A stretch of 39,915 nt of DNA from Gammaproteobacteria bacterium AqS3 (GTDB lineage Bacteria; Pseudomonadota; Gammaproteobacteria; MEIF01; AqS3). The notes below the pieces were generated by a model. That model was given only the letters and a program-made list of their open reading frames with translations. It did no database searches and was not told the DNA's origin. The DNA lies in assembly GCA_001750645.1 (NCBI GenBank), contig MEIF01000016.1:1-39915 (forward strand). Direction: 5' to 3'. Shown here piece after piece: positions 16,033 through 25,590 of this stretch (the stretch's first letter is position 1; each line of letters opens with the position of its first letter). The translations under genes were made by a program, and so were the position numbers.

Positions 16033-18669
16033 TTAACGAGGCGGTGCATTGTCTGTTCCGGAGGCGGTTCTGTCCAGCAGGGTGCGCAGTTCGTACAGCA
16101 ATGCCTGTGCCTCTCTCGGGCTCAGCTGATCGATGTCGATCAAGGCCAGACGCTCTTCAATCGGGGAGCGCCCACCGCTCGCCTGTGCGGGAGGTGTTTC
16201 GGTGCCGGCTGACTCTTTGCGGGGCTGGTCCAGTTCCTGCATCTTGCTGCGCGCATCGCCCAGAACCGGTTCGGGGATGCCGGCCAGCCGAGCCACATGC
16301 AGGCCGTAGCTGCGGTTGGTCGCTCCCTCGTGCACGCGGTGCTGGAATGCCAGCCGCACATGGCCGCGCGCGTCCTCATATTCATTGGCGCTGAAGTGCA
16401 GGTTGACGGTGGCCGGCAGGCTTTCAGCCAGTTCGGTCAGTTCAAAATAGTGGGTGGCGAACAGGGCAAAGGAGCCGCGCTGCAGCACCAGGTGACGCAG
16501 ACTGGCCCAAGCCAGAGCCAGCCCGTCCGACGTGCTGGTGCCGCGGCCGATTTCGTCCATCAGCACCAGGCTCTGCGGGCCGGCCTGGCGCAGGATGACG
16601 GCGGTCTCCATCATTTCCAGCATAAACGTGGACAGTCCGGCAGCGAGGTTGTCGCCGGCGCCAATGCGCGTAAAGATGCGATCAACCGGGCCGATGCGGG
16701 CGCGGCTTGCCGGGACGGGGGCGCCGATGTGAGCCAGGATGACGATCAGCGCCACCTGGCGCATGTAAGTTGATTTTCCGCCCATATTGGGTCCGGTGAT
16801 CAGCAGGCAGCGGCGCGTCTCGCTGAGCCCGACATCGTTGGGCACGAAGGCGTCAGAACTGTGCGCCTGGACGGTCGGGTGGCGGCCCTGCTCGATTTCG
16901 ATGCCGGGGGTGTCGACGAGTTCGGGCAGGTGCCAGTCCAGCATGCGCGCCCGGTCGGTCAGACAGCACAGCACGTCCAGCAGCGAGAGTGCGCGGGCAC
17001 AGGTCTGCAGCCTGGCGTACTGATCCCGAACGCGCTGCAGCAGAGCGGTGTAGAGCGCGCGTTCCCGCGCCAGCGACTGCTCCTGGCTGGAGTGAACCAT
17101 CTCCTCAAAACTTTTCAGCTCTTCGGTGAAGTAGCGCTCTGAATTCCTGACAGTCTGACGGCGGTGGTAGTGTTCCGGTGCGCGTTCAGCCTGGCTGCGC
17201 GGCAGCTCAATGTAATAGCCCTGCACCCGGTTGTACCGGATGCGCAGCTGCGAAATGCCGGTGGCGTCGCGCTCGCGGGCTTCCATCTCGGTGATTTCCC
17301 GGCTGGCTGAGTCGGCCAGATTGCGCAGGCGGTCGAGTTCCTCGTCATAGCGTTCGGCGAGGATGCCGCCATCCCGGGCGTGTGTCGGAAGCTCATCAAT
17401 CAGGGCGCGCACCAGCTCGTCGCAGAGCTCGGGCAAGGGCTGGGTGTCGGCGGCGATTTGACGCAGCAGCGGGGCGCTCAGCGACTGCAGTGCCTCGGCG
17501 AGCTCGGGCAGCACGGTCAGGGCGGTGCGAATGCGGCCCAGATCGCGCGGGCTGGCGCGCTCGATGCCGATGCGCGCCAGCGGTCGCTCGATGTCGCCGA
17601 TGCGCTGCAGCAGCCCGGCCAGCAGTGCATCGCTGGCCGATGCGGTCAGATCGGTCTGGGCTTGCTGGCGCGCGCGCAGCACGGCAAAGTCGCGCAGCGG
17701 CTCGTTGAGCATGCGACGCAGCGCCCGCGCGCCCATGGGGGTTTGACAGTGGTCCAGCACCCACAGCAGATTGGCCTTGGGGTCGCCGCTCAGGCTGCTT
17801 TCCAATTCCAGCGAGGCGCGCGCCTGGGGATTCAGCTTGAGCTGGCTGTCCGACACCAGTCGCTCAAGATGGTCGAGATATTCCAGGGCGGACTTTTGTG
17901 TCAGTTGGGCATAGCCGAGCAGCGCCCCTGCCGCTCCGAGAGCGGCCTTGAGGTGCTCGCATTCCAGATGCGCCAGGTTGAGCGTGCCGAAGTGCTCGCA
18001 CAGCCTGCGGTGAGCTGCGGCATAGTCGAACTCCCAGCTCTGGCGCACAGTGGCGTGCTCGATCTCCATGCCGTCCAGATCCAGTCCCTCCGGCACCAGC
18101 ACCTCTGCGGGCGCCAGGCGCGCCAACTCACCTTCAAGATCCGTCTTGTCGGAATATTCACCCAGGGCATAGCGTCCCGCACTCAGATCCAGAAGAGCCA
18201 GCCCCCAGGGGCCGTTTGCACTGGGACGGCACAGAGCGCACAGGACGTTGTCTTGGCGGCTGTCCAACAGGGTCTCCTCTGTGATCGTGCCGCGGGTCAC
18301 GATGCGCACCACCTCTCTGGGCATGGGCGCCCCCTTGTGAGTGCCCGAGGGCGCCTCGCCGGTCTGCTCGCATATGGCCACGCGCTCATCCAGGGCGACC
18401 AGCCGCTTGAGGTAGGTGTCCAGGGCGTGGTGCGGGATTCCAGCCATCGGAATCGGCTCTCCGGCCGACTGTCCGCGCGCGGTCAGCGTCAGGTCGAGCA
18501 GCTCGGCACCGCGCACGGCGTCCTCGTAGAACAACTCGTAGAAATCGCCCATGCGATAGAGCAGGAGTTCAGAGGGGTGCTCAGCTTTGATGCGCAGATA
18601 CTGCTGCATCATCGGCGTGTGATCGGATAGGTTGCGCACAGGGGCGGGGGTGTTACTGCTCTGCATCAT
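16033..18669 (-). CDS. mutS: DNA mismatch repair protein MutS
   Basis: Mismatch-recognition ATPase, 878 residues, near the usual 850-870. The mismatch-reading motif GDFYELF has F43 and E45. The Walker A motif GPNMGGKST lies at 626-634, Walker B and signature at [21 protein letters not shown], followed by [10 protein letters not shown]. The C-terminal tail carries the extended region after about residue 800. Start is the first of two ATG codons at 18669/18666. The neighbours (fdxA downstream, cinA-recA on the other side) match other gammaproteobacteria. Confidence 0.98.
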   Translation of the reverse strand: MMQSSNTPAPVRNLSDHTPMMQQYLRIKAEHPSELLLYRMGDFYELFYEDAVRGAELLDLTLTARGQSAGEPIPMAGIPHHALDTYLKRLVALDERVAICEQTGEAPSGTHKGAPMPREVVRIVTRGTITEETLLDSRQDNVLCALCRPSANGPWGLALLDLSAGRYALGEYSDKTDLEGELARLAPAEVLVPEGLDLDGMEIEHATVRQSWEFDYAAAHRRLCEHFGTLNLAHLECEHLKAALGAAGALLGYAQLTQKSALEYLDHLERLVSDSQLKLNPQARASLELESSLSGDPKANLLWVLDHCQTPMGARALRRMLNEPLRDFAVLRARQQAQTDLTASASDALLAGLLQRIGDIERPLARIGIERASPRDLGRIRTALTVLPELAEALQSLSAPLLRQIAADTQPLPELCDELVRALIDELPTHARDGGILAERYDEELDRLRNLADSASREITEMEARERDATGISQLRIRYNRVQGYYIELPRSQAERAPEHYHRRQTVRNSERYFTEELKSFEEMVHSSQEQSLARERALYTALLQRVRDQYARLQTCARALSLLDVLCCLTDRARMLDWHLPELVDTPGIEIEQGRHPTVQAHSSDAFVPNDVGLSETRRCLLITGPNMGGKSTYMRQVALIVILAHIGAPVPASRARIGPVDRIFTRIGAGDNLAAGLSTFMLEMMETAVILRQAGPQSLVLMDEIGRGTSTSDGLALAWASLRHLVLQRGSFALFATHYFELTELAESLPATVNLHFSANEYEDARGHVRLAFQHRVHEGATNRSYGLHVARLAGIPEPVLGDARSKMQELDQPRKESAGTETPPAQASGGRSPIEERLALIDIDQLSPREAQALLYELRTLLDRTASGTDNAPPR

Positions 18670-18701
18670 TTTCTTGTTTTTGTCGGGACAGTTTTAAATC
18701 G

Positions 18702-18715
18702 ACACCTTGAGGTGT
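18702..18715. promoter_or_regulatory. 14-bp palindrome between mutS and the glycine-rich gene
   Basis: ACACCTTGAGGTGT has perfect 6-bp arms and a 2-base centre. It overlaps or abuts a weak -10-like TATGCT (18716-18721) 37 bases before the ATG at 18759. This position suggests an operator for the small gene or for divergent mutS. The regulator is unknown. Confidence 0.4.
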
Positions 18716-18758
18716 TATGCTGATGGGAATGCAATTGAATAGCCCATCAGGAGATCTC

Positions 18759-18920
18759 ATGGTTATCAAAAGCAAAATTCAGGCAACCGGGCAGTATAGT
18801 AAGAAAGGCGGGGGCGGCGGTAAAGGTTCAGGCGGTAAGGGCGGCTGGCCCTCCGGCACCGGCAATCCTTCGGGCGGCGGTCGCGGCAATGCACCCGCCG
18901 GCGGAGGCAAGGGCAAGTAA
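18759..18920 (+). CDS. Small glycine/lysine-rich protein, unknown function
   Basis: A 53-residue basic protein. Residues 1-16 (MVIKSKIQATGQYSKK) look like an ordinary fold start; the rest is almost only Gly, Lys, Ser, Pro, Asn, Arg and Ala, with runs such as GGGGGKGSGGKGG. There is no signal peptide or membrane segment. The ATG at 18759 has a good AGGAG (18749-18753) five bases upstream. A longer form from an ATG at 18717 is possible but overlaps the putative -10. The disordered, positively charged tail could bind nucleic acid, but this is only a guess. The gene lies 68 bases before cinA in the same direction. I do not recognise the family. Confidence 0.68.
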   Translation: MVIKSKIQATGQYSKKGGGGGKGSGGKGGWPSGTGNPSGGGRGNAPAGGGKGK

Positions 18921-18987
18921 TTCAATCCAATCGGTCAATGTCGCAGAATACTGCCGTGCGGCGAAGGTTGGGTGGCGAGGGAGACAA

Positions 18988-19518
18988 TTGAGCGCATTGA
19001 CAACGCCCTCCCAAACGGCGCGAGATTTGGTGCATCAGCTGCACGAGCGGGGGCGCTCGATTACCACCGCCGAGTCCTGCACCGGGGGCGGTGTCGCCGC
19101 TGCAATCACTGACATCCCGGGCAGCTCGCGCTGTTTTGCGGCGGCATTCGTCACCTATTCCAACCGAGCCAAGGCCGACATTCTCGGCGTGCCCAAAGCG
19201 GTGCTCAAGGCAGAGGGGGCGGTTAGCGCAGCGGTGGTGGAGGCCATGGCGCTCGGTGCACTTGAGCGCGCTCGTGCCGACATGGCCATTTCCCTCAGCG
19301 GCATCGCCGGGCCCGGCGGCGGTTCAGCCGAGCGGCCGGTAGGCACCGTCTGGATGGCTTGGTGCATTCGGGACGATGCCGGCGAGGTCAGCACGCACAG
19401 CGAGCGCTGCCACTTTGACGGGGATCGCACCGAGGTGCGCTCGGCCAGCGTCCAATACGCCCTCGCACAGGCGCTGTCATATCTGACGGTCGAAAGCGCC
19501 GGCAAAGACACCGTGTGA
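18988..19518 (+). CDS. pncC: CinA C-terminal-type protein / nicotinamide-nucleotide amidase (PncC)
   Basis: Predicted to deamidate nicotinamide mononucleotide in NAD recycling. It is a stand-alone CinA C-terminal domain of 176 residues with TTAESCTGGGVAAAI near the N-terminus and GIAGPGGG followed by RPVGTVW. The N-terminal CinA domain is absent, as in gammaproteobacterial PncC proteins beside recA. The TTG at 18988 was chosen because GAGGGAG (18977-18983) is just upstream and the family begins there. It precedes recA by 70 bases; that gap holds a likely separate recA promoter. Confidence 0.92.
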   Translation: MSALTTPSQTARDLVHQLHERGRSITTAESCTGGGVAAAITDIPGSSRCFAAAFVTYSNRAKADILGVPKAVLKAEGAVSAAVVEAMALGALERARADMAISLSGIAGPGGGSAERPVGTVWMAWCIRDDAGEVSTHSERCHFDGDRTEVRSASVQYALAQALSYLTVESAGKDTV

Positions 19519-19556
19519 TCAGGATCACATTCCCGTGCGGTAAATTGTGCGATAAC
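19514..19556 (+). promoter_or_regulatory. CRP-type site and extended -10 upstream of recA
   Basis: TGTGATCAGGATCACA (19514-19529) is a perfect TGTGA-N6-TCACA site that overlaps the pncC stop codon. An extended -10, TGC-GATAAC (19548-19556), follows. If transcription starts near 19563 the site is centred at -41.5, the class II activator position. A near repeat GTGCGGTAA / GTGCGATAA (19535-19555) overlaps the promoter. No CTGT-N8-ACAG LexA box is seen. The transcription start is inferred. Confidence 0.55.
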
Positions 19557-19588
19557 CTGCTTTTCAAAACCTCTTCAGGAGAAATTTA

Positions 19589-20656
19589 ATGGCCAATTCC
19601 AACGATCGCAAAAAGGCTCTGGACGCCGCTCTGAGTCGCATCGAGCAGCAGTTTGGCAAGGGCTCAGTCATGCGACTGGGCGATTCAGTTCAAGAGCGGG
19701 TTCCAGCCGTTCCGACCGGTTCGCTCGGGCTTGACATCGCCCTGGGCATTGGCGGGCTGCCGCGCGGACGCATTGTCGAGATCTATGGGCCTGAGTCGTC
19801 CGGCAAAACCACGCTGACGCTGATGGTCGCCGCCCAAATGCAGCGGCAGGAGGGCACTGTCGCCTTCGTCGACGCCGAGCATGCACTGGACCCGACCTAC
19901 GCCCAGGCGCTGGGCGTCAATCTCGACGACCTCATCGTCTCGCAGCCGGACACCGGTGAGCAGGCGCTCGAGATGGTCGACATGCTGGTGCGCTCCGGTG
20001 CGGTTGACCTGATCGTGATCGACTCGGTCGCGGCGCTGACCCCCAAGGCCGAGATTGACGGCGAGATGGGCGATTCGCACGTCGGGCTGCAGGCGCGCCT
20101 CATGAGCCAGGCGCTGCGCAAGATCACGGCCAATGTCGGGCACTCTCGCTGCACGGTGATTTTCATCAACCAGATTCGCATGAAGATCGGCGTGATGTAC
20201 GGCAGCCCCGAGACCACCACCGGCGGCAATGCGCTCAAGTTCTACTCCTCGGTGCGGCTGGACATTCGCCGCATCGGTGCGGTGAAGGACGGCGATGAGG
20301 TCATCGGCAACGAGACCCGCGTCAAGGTGGTCAAAAACAAGGTGGCCCCGCCGTTCCGTCAGGTCGAGTTTCAGATTCTCTACGGCAAGGGCATCAACCG
20401 CCTCGGCGAACTCCTCGACATGGGGGTCGCCGACGGCTTGGTCGAGAAGTCGGGGGCCTGGTACAGCTATGGCGGGGAGCGCATCGGCCAGGGCAAGAAC
20501 AAGTCCTGTCATTGGCTCGCCGAAAATACCAGGCAGGCCGGCGAGCTCGAAGCGGCGATCAAGGCCAAGCGGCTGCCGCAAATCGATGATGCGGTGCAGG
20601 ACGGGGATGAATCCGAGCAGGCCAAAAAAACACAGGAGCCGGCCGAGGCGGCTTAG
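19589..20656 (+). CDS. recA: Recombinase RecA
   Basis: DNA strand-exchange ATPase and SOS coprotease, 355 residues. Walker A is GPESSGKT (67-74), followed by the family blocks [18 protein letters not shown] and the L2 loop region [20 protein letters not shown]. The C-terminus ends in a short acidic tail. AGGAGA (19577-19582) precedes the ATG by six bases. No recX follows; the convergent proS comes next after 107 bases. Regulation seems to involve its own promoter with a CRP-like site and not an obvious LexA box. Confidence 0.99.
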   Translation: MANSNDRKKALDAALSRIEQQFGKGSVMRLGDSVQERVPAVPTGSLGLDIALGIGGLPRGRIVEIYGPESSGKTTLTLMVAAQMQRQEGTVAFVDAEHALDPTYAQALGVNLDDLIVSQPDTGEQALEMVDMLVRSGAVDLIVIDSVAALTPKAEIDGEMGDSHVGLQARLMSQALRKITANVGHSRCTVIFINQIRMKIGVMYGSPETTTGGNALKFYSSVRLDIRRIGAVKDGDEVIGNETRVKVVKNKVAPPFRQVEFQILYGKGINRLGELLDMGVADGLVEKSGAWYSYGGERIGQGKNKSCHWLAENTRQAGELEAAIKAKRLPQIDDAVQDGDESEQAKKTQEPAEAA

Positions 20657-20661
20657 TCAGA

Positions 20662-20714
20662 CAGGCCGGTGCAGAGTTGCGGCCTGAATCGCGCAGGTTC
20701 CGCCCATTCCTGCG
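20662..20714 (+). repeat. Two small hairpins after recA
   Basis: CAGGCCG / CGGCCTG (20662-20668 with 20680-20686) and CGCAGG / CCTGCG (20692-20697 with 20709-20714) can each form a stem with an 11-base loop. They lie between the convergent ends of recA and proS and may act as transcript ends, but no T-tract follows. Confidence 0.35.
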
Positions 20715-20763
20715 TTGATCCAGCGGCGGGCAGGGGGCGTCTGGCTGCTGATCTAAGTCCTGG

Positions 20764-22503
20764 CTAAGTCCGCAGTCGCCTGAGCAGGCGCTGTGCGGCC
20801 TCTTGGATGGGCCACTGCTCGGACTGTTCAGCGCTGCGGCTTCGGTATTCGATCTCGCCCGCCTCGACATTGCGCTCACTGACCACCAGCCGGTGCGGAA
20901 TTCCCAGCAGCTCGGTGCTGGCAAATTTGGCCCCCGCGCGCTCTTCGGTGTCCTCCAGAAGCACTTCGCAGCCGGCCTCGGCCAGGGATTGTCCGAGTGC
21001 CTCGGCGCACTCGGTCAGGGCGCGCCTTCCAGCGGGGTTCAGCAGCACCACGACCACATGAAAAGGCGCCATGGGCTGCGGCCAGACGATGCCCTGCTCG
21101 TCGTGATTCTGTTCGATCGCCGCCGCCACGACCCGGGTGACGCCGAGACCGTAGCAGCCCATCAGGGGCGTGATCGGCTTGCCATCTGCACCCAGAACCC
21201 GCAGGCCGAGCGCATCGCTGTACTTGGTTCCCAGCTGGAAGATATGGCCCACCTCAATGCCGCGGCGGAAAACCAGTTTGCCCGAGCCGTCCGGGCTCGG
21301 CTCCCCCTCGCAGACATTGCGCAGATCGTGGACCTGGATTTCGCCGACATCGCGCGCCCAGTTGACCCCGGTGCAGTGCATGTCGGGCGCGCCCGCTCCG
21401 CAGACAAAATCGGACAGTGCGGCGGCGTCCCGGTCGACCACGAGCGGTATCGGCAGGTCAAAGGGGGCGATTGAGCCCGGCACGAGACCCAAGCCGGCGA
21501 GCGCCTCGCCCTCAAGCAGCTGCACCGGTTGGGCGACTCCCAGGTTGAGGCGCGCCAGCTTGAGCTCGGCGAGACTGTGATCCCCCCGCAGCGCCACGGC
21601 CACGGCGGGGGCATCGTCGCTCCCGGCCAGCGCCAAGATCTTGATGGTGCGCTCGGGCGGGACGTTCAGGTGAGTGCAGACATCATCAATGGTGGTGCAT
21701 CCGGGGGTTGCCACGCGCTCGAGCGATTCGCTGCCATCCCCCGCCGGCAGCTCCGGGGGAAGCGCCTCGGCGAACTCGAGGTTGGCGGCGTAGTCGGAAG
21801 TGTCGCTGCAGACGATGACATCCTCGCCCGATTCGGCCAGCATCTGAAATTCGTGCGACAGGCTGCCGCCGATGTTGCCCGAGTCGGCGCGCACGGCGAT
21901 GTAGTCAATCCCGAGCCGGTCAAAGATTTCACAGTAGGCGTCGTGCATCGCCTGATAGCCCTCGTCCATGCATTCCTGGGAGGTGTGAAAGGAGTAGGCG
22001 TCCTTCATGATGAACTCGCGTCCGCGCATGACGCCGAAGCGCGGGCGAACCTCATCCCGAAATTTGGTCTGGATCTGGTAGAAATTGCAGGGCAGCTGGG
22101 CGTGGCTGTGCAGTTCCTGGCGCAGCGTGTCGGTGATGATTTCCTCGTGCGTCGGCCCCAGGCAAAATTCGCGTCCGTGCCGGTCGGTCAGTCGCATCAG
22201 GTCGGGGCCGTAATCGTCCCAGCGACCGCTGTGACGCCACAGCTCGCCCGGGTTGAGCACCGGCATCAACACCTCCATCGCCCCGTGCCGGTTCATTGAG
22301 CTGCGGACAATCTCCTGAACCTTGTTGAGCACGCGCATGCCCATTGGCAGCCACGTGTAGACACCCGATGCGGCCCGGCGGATCAGCCCGGCGCGCAGCA
22401 TCAGCTGATGGCTGACGATTTCAGCATCTGAGGGGGTCTCTTTGAGCACCGCGATCGGGAAGCGGCTGGCGCGCGTCAGGCTGCCGCGAGGGGTTGAATC
22501 CAC
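20764..22503 (-). CDS. proS: Prolyl-tRNA synthetase, bacterial type with editing domain
   Basis: Class II aminoacyl-tRNA synthetase of 579 residues that charges tRNA-Pro. The N-terminal block [20 protein letters not shown] is typical. Motif 2 lies around [19 protein letters not shown], an INS editing domain (about 235-390) removes mischarged Ala, motif 3 is [16 protein letters not shown], and the anticodon-binding domain ends the protein. The start is GTG at 22503, with no clear ribosome site but 29 bases after a TATACT. It is divergent from aspS with a shared -10 centre. Confidence 0.97.
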   Translation of the reverse strand: MDSTPRGSLTRASRFPIAVLKETPSDAEIVSHQLMLRAGLIRRAASGVYTWLPMGMRVLNKVQEIVRSSMNRHGAMEVLMPVLNPGELWRHSGRWDDYGPDLMRLTDRHGREFCLGPTHEEIITDTLRQELHSHAQLPCNFYQIQTKFRDEVRPRFGVMRGREFIMKDAYSFHTSQECMDEGYQAMHDAYCEIFDRLGIDYIAVRADSGNIGGSLSHEFQMLAESGEDVIVCSDTSDYAANLEFAEALPPELPAGDGSESLERVATPGCTTIDDVCTHLNVPPERTIKILALAGSDDAPAVAVALRGDHSLAELKLARLNLGVAQPVQLLEGEALAGLGLVPGSIAPFDLPIPLVVDRDAAALSDFVCGAGAPDMHCTGVNWARDVGEIQVHDLRNVCEGEPSPDGSGKLVFRRGIEVGHIFQLGTKYSDALGLRVLGADGKPITPLMGCYGLGVTRVVAAAIEQNHDEQGIVWPQPMAPFHVVVVLLNPAGRRALTECAEALGQSLAEAGCEVLLEDTEERAGAKFASTELLGIPHRLVVSERNVEAGEIEYRSRSAEQSEQWPIQEAAQRLLRRLRT

Positions 22504-22532
22504 GGGCGAGTGCCGGTCGGAAAAGTCCGGCC

Positions 22533-22540
22533 AGTATAAT
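22533..22540. promoter_or_regulatory. Symmetric -10 shared by proS and aspS
   Basis: AGTATAAT gives a perfect TATAAT on the + strand (22535-22540, 34 bases before the aspS ATG) and TATACT on the - strand (22533-22538, 29 bases before the proS GTG). -35 elements are weak. Confidence 0.55.
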
Positions 22541-22574
22541 GGCTGCCCGCCGCTGTCCCGCTGAAAACAAGGCC

Positions 22575-24353
22575 ATGCGCGACTGCAAATGCGGCGAAGT
22601 CACCAGTGAACAACTCGACCGGAACATCATGCTGTGCGGTTGGGTGCATCGTCGGCGCGACCACGGCGGGGTCATCTTTCTCGACCTGCGCGATTCAGCC
22701 GGCCTGGTTCAGATCGTCTGCGATCCGGACACCGAGGAGGCCTTTGCGATTGCCGACTCCTGCCGCAATGAATACGTCGTTCGCGTCTCGGGGCGCGTGC
22801 GCCGCCGCCCGGAGGGCACTGTCAATCTTGATCTGACGACGGGCGAGATCGAGGTGCTGGTGCGCGAGATTGAAATCTTGAACCGCGCCGAGACTCCCGC
22901 GATCGCCCTCGATGAATACATGGATTCAGGTGAGGAGGTGCGCCTGCGGCACCGCTTTCTGGATCTGCGCCGTCCCCAGATGCAGCACAACCTGCGCTTT
23001 CGTGCCAAGCTGCTGAGCCGGATACGGGCCTTCTGGGACGCGCGGGATTTCCTGGAAGTCGAGACCCCCATGCTGACGCGCGCCACTCCCGAGGGCGCCC
23101 GCGACTACCTCATTCCCAGCCGGGTCCATCCCGGGCGCTTTTTTGCCCTGCCGCAGTCGCCGCAGCTGTTCAAGCAGACGCTGATGGCGGCCGGGGCGGA
23201 TCGCTACTATCAGATTGCCCGCTGTTTTCGCGATGAAGATTTGCGCGCCGACCGCCAGCCCGAATTCACCCAGCTGGACGTTGAATGCTCCTTTGTCGAC
23301 GCCGAGGCCGTGATTGCCCTCAACGAGCAGCTGATCCGGACGCTGTTCGCCGAACTGCTGGACGTTGATCTGGGCGAGTTTCCGCGCCTGAGTTGGGATG
23401 AGGCCATGCAGCGCTATGGCAGCGATGCCCCCGATCTGCGCAACCCCCTTGAGTTGGTTGACATCGTCTCCTGCGTGCGCGGCTCCGGCTTTAAGGTTTT
23501 CGCCGAACCGGCGACGAGCGAGACCGGTCGTGTGGCGGTCCTGCGCGTCCCCGGCGGCGCCGCCATGCCGCGCAGCAGCATCGACCGCTACACCGAATTT
23601 GTCGGCACCTACGGGGCCAAAGGACTGGCCTATATCAAAGTGACCTCGCGCGCTCAGGGGCTTGAGGGTCTGCAGTCTCCGATCATCAAGTTTCTCGGCG
23701 AGGGGCCGACTTTGCAGATTCTTGACGCCTGCGGAGCCCAGGACGGCGACCTGCTGTTTTTCGGGGCAGGTGAGGCGGCGACCGTGTCCGCCAGCCTCGG
23801 CGCCCTGCGTGATCGCCTGGGCGCCGATTTGGATCTGCTTGAGGATGGCTTCAGGCCCTGCTGGGTGCTGGACTTCCCGATGTTTGAGGCGGACCCGGCC
23901 CAGGCTGGACGACTGGCTGCAGTGCATCATCCCTTTACGGCGCCGGACTGCGATATGCAGACCCTGCGCGATCAGCCGCTGAGGGCGCGCTCGCGCGCCT
24001 ATGACATTGTTCTCAACGGCAGCGAGATCGGCGGCGGCTCGATTCGAATTCACGATGCCGACCTGCAGGTTGAGGTGCTCAGGCTGCTGGGCATGGACGA
24101 GGACTCGATTCAGACGCAGTTCGGCTTTTTGCTGAAAGCCCTTCGTTCAGGCTGCCCGCCGCACGGCGGCATCGCCTACGGCATTGATCGTCTGGCGATG
24201 CTGATGCTGGGGGTTCCGAGCATCCGCGAGGTGATAGCATTCCCCAAGACGCAGCAGGCCGTCTGCCCAATGACTGAAGCGCCCGGAGGGGCTTCAGAAC
24301 CGCAATTGAGCTCACTCGGCATCCGGCTGCTCTCCGAGGACAGAGGGGATTGA
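22575..24353 (+). CDS. aspS: Aspartyl-tRNA synthetase, probably non-discriminating
   Basis: Class IIb synthetase of 592 residues with an N-terminal OB anticodon domain ([15 protein letters not shown]), the motif 2 region [18 protein letters not shown], the GAD insertion and motif 3 [14 protein letters not shown]. The ATG at 22575 was chosen because the family begins MR..CGEV; an upstream in-frame ATG adds 27 unrelated residues and precedes the -10. H30 in RRRDHGG matches the Pseudomonas enzyme that also makes Asp-tRNA-Asn; E. coli has RRRDLGS there. It leads a likely aspS-yebC-ruvC-ruvA operon. Confidence 0.96.
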   Translation: MRDCKCGEVTSEQLDRNIMLCGWVHRRRDHGGVIFLDLRDSAGLVQIVCDPDTEEAFAIADSCRNEYVVRVSGRVRRRPEGTVNLDLTTGEIEVLVREIEILNRAETPAIALDEYMDSGEEVRLRHRFLDLRRPQMQHNLRFRAKLLSRIRAFWDARDFLEVETPMLTRATPEGARDYLIPSRVHPGRFFALPQSPQLFKQTLMAAGADRYYQIARCFRDEDLRADRQPEFTQLDVECSFVDAEAVIALNEQLIRTLFAELLDVDLGEFPRLSWDEAMQRYGSDAPDLRNPLELVDIVSCVRGSGFKVFAEPATSETGRVAVLRVPGGAAMPRSSIDRYTEFVGTYGAKGLAYIKVTSRAQGLEGLQSPIIKFLGEGPTLQILDACGAQDGDLLFFGAGEAATVSASLGALRDRLGADLDLLEDGFRPCWVLDFPMFEADPAQAGRLAAVHHPFTAPDCDMQTLRDQPLRARSRAYDIVLNGSEIGGGSIRIHDADLQVEVLRLLGMDEDSIQTQFGFLLKALRSGCPPHGGIAYGIDRLAMLMLGVPSIREVIAFPKTQQAVCPMTEAPGGASEPQLSSLGIRLLSEDRGD

Positions 24354-24356
24354 TCG

Positions 24357-25076
24357 ATGGCCGGGCACAGCAAGTGGGCCAATATCAAGCACCGCAAGGC
24401 GGCTCAAGACGCCAAGCGGGGACGGCTCTATACCCGTCTGCTGCGGGAGATCACCGTTGCCGCGCGCGAGGGCCCTGACTCGTCCCGCCTGAAGCTGGCA
24501 ATCGCCAAAGCCAATTCCGAGAACGTTCCCAAGGACACGATCGACAGAGCCGTCAGCCGGGGCGCCGGCGGCGGGGACGGGGTTGAGCTGCACGAAATCA
24601 TCTACGAGGGCTACGGTCCGGGCGGGGTTGCCGTCATCGTCGAGTGCACCACTGACAACCGCAACCGCACCGTCGCCGAGGTGCGCAACGCTTTCTCCAA
24701 GAATGGAGGCAGCATGGGGACCGACGGCTCGGTGTCCTATATGTTTCAGACCCTGGGTCTGATTGCAGTGGCTCAGGGAGTCGACGAGGATCGATTGATG
24801 GACTTGGCGCTTGAGGCCGGGGCCGAGGACATCGAGATCGATACGGATGGAGGATTTCGCGTCCTCGCCCCGCCGGCCGAAGTTGAGGCCGTGCATCAGG
24901 CGCTTGTTGAGGCGGGAATGGAATGTGCAACGCCGGAAGTGGTGCGCCTGTCAGAGACGCAGGTTGAACTGGAGGGCGGGTTTGTCGAAAAGGTCGAGAG
25001 GCTGCTCAGCAGCCTGGAGGATCTTGACGACACCCAGAACGTCTACTCCAACGCCATTTTTCCCGATGCGGACTGA
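24357..25076 (+). CDS. yebC: YebC/PmpR-family protein
   Basis: A 239-residue cytoplasmic protein that starts with the highly conserved MAGHSKWANIKHRKAAQDAKRG. Members have been described as transcription regulators and, more recently, as factors that relieve ribosome stalling; which applies here cannot be read from sequence. It has an AGAGGGG ribosome site overlapping the aspS end, with a gap of three bases, and overlaps ruvC by 11 bases. The yebC-ruvC order is conserved in proteobacteria. Confidence 0.97.
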   Translation: MAGHSKWANIKHRKAAQDAKRGRLYTRLLREITVAAREGPDSSRLKLAIAKANSENVPKDTIDRAVSRGAGGGDGVELHEIIYEGYGPGGVAVIVECTTDNRNRTVAEVRNAFSKNGGSMGTDGSVSYMFQTLGLIAVAQGVDEDRLMDLALEAGAEDIEIDTDGGFRVLAPPAEVEAVHQALVEAGMECATPEVVRLSETQVELEGGFVEKVERLLSSLEDLDDTQNVYSNAIFPDAD

Positions 25077-25590
25077 ATCCAGGGAGCGCATCGTTCTGGG
25101 GTTGGATCCCGGCTCAAGGTTGACGGGCTGGGGGGCTGTGGCGGTGGATGCTGATCGGCTGCGTCATCTGGGCAGCGGTGCGATTCGATCAAACTCGCGT
25201 CAATCACTTCCCCAGCGGCTCGGGCATATCCACAGCGAGATCACCTCCGTCATCAAAGCAATTCAACCCTCTGAAATCGCTGTCGAGCAGGTCTTCATGG
25301 CCCCGAAGATGGCAAAAGCGGCGCTGGTCTTGGGACATGTGCGGGGCGTGCTGCTTTTGGCGGCAGCACAGCACACCGATCAGGTTTACGAATACGCTCC
25401 GAGACAGATCAAGCAGGCCATCGTCGGAACCGGGGCGGCGGCCAAAGATCAGATTCAATTCATGATCGGTCGATTGCTGGGGTTGAGTGATGCCCTGCAG
25501 GAAGATCAGGCTGATGCTCTGGCAGCGGCCATCTGCCATGCCCACACACACGTTCCCGGCCGCAGTGCGCTGGTCGGCGGAGTGCGTTGA
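25066..25590 (+). CDS. ruvC: Holliday junction endonuclease RuvC
   Basis: Resolves Holliday junctions as a dimer with RuvAB. Length is 174 residues. The four acidic catalytic residues are D14 (LGLDPGS), E74 (VEQVF), D147 and D150 (EDQADAL). The ATG at 25066 lies inside yebC, an 11-base overlap, and gives seven residues before the conserved start. Its stop overlaps the ruvA TTG (TTGA), so the genes are probably translationally coupled. Confidence 0.97.
   Translation: MRTESRERIVLGLDPGSRLTGWGAVAVDADRLRHLGSGAIRSNSRQSLPQRLGHIHSEITSVIKAIQPSEIAVEQVFMAPKMAKAALVLGHVRGVLLLAAAQHTDQVYEYAPRQIKQAIVGTGAAAKDQIQFMIGRLLGLSDALQEDQADALAAAICHAHTHVPGRSALVGGVR

Noticed and set aside
17380-18630. Antisense open frame of 416 codons inside mutS
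   Set aside because: No family resemblance; the sense strand is a full-length MutS with all motifs.
19519-19588. LexA-binding SOS box before recA
   Set aside because: I looked for CTGT-N8-ACAG or a close variant and found none. A different lineage-specific LexA motif cannot be excluded.
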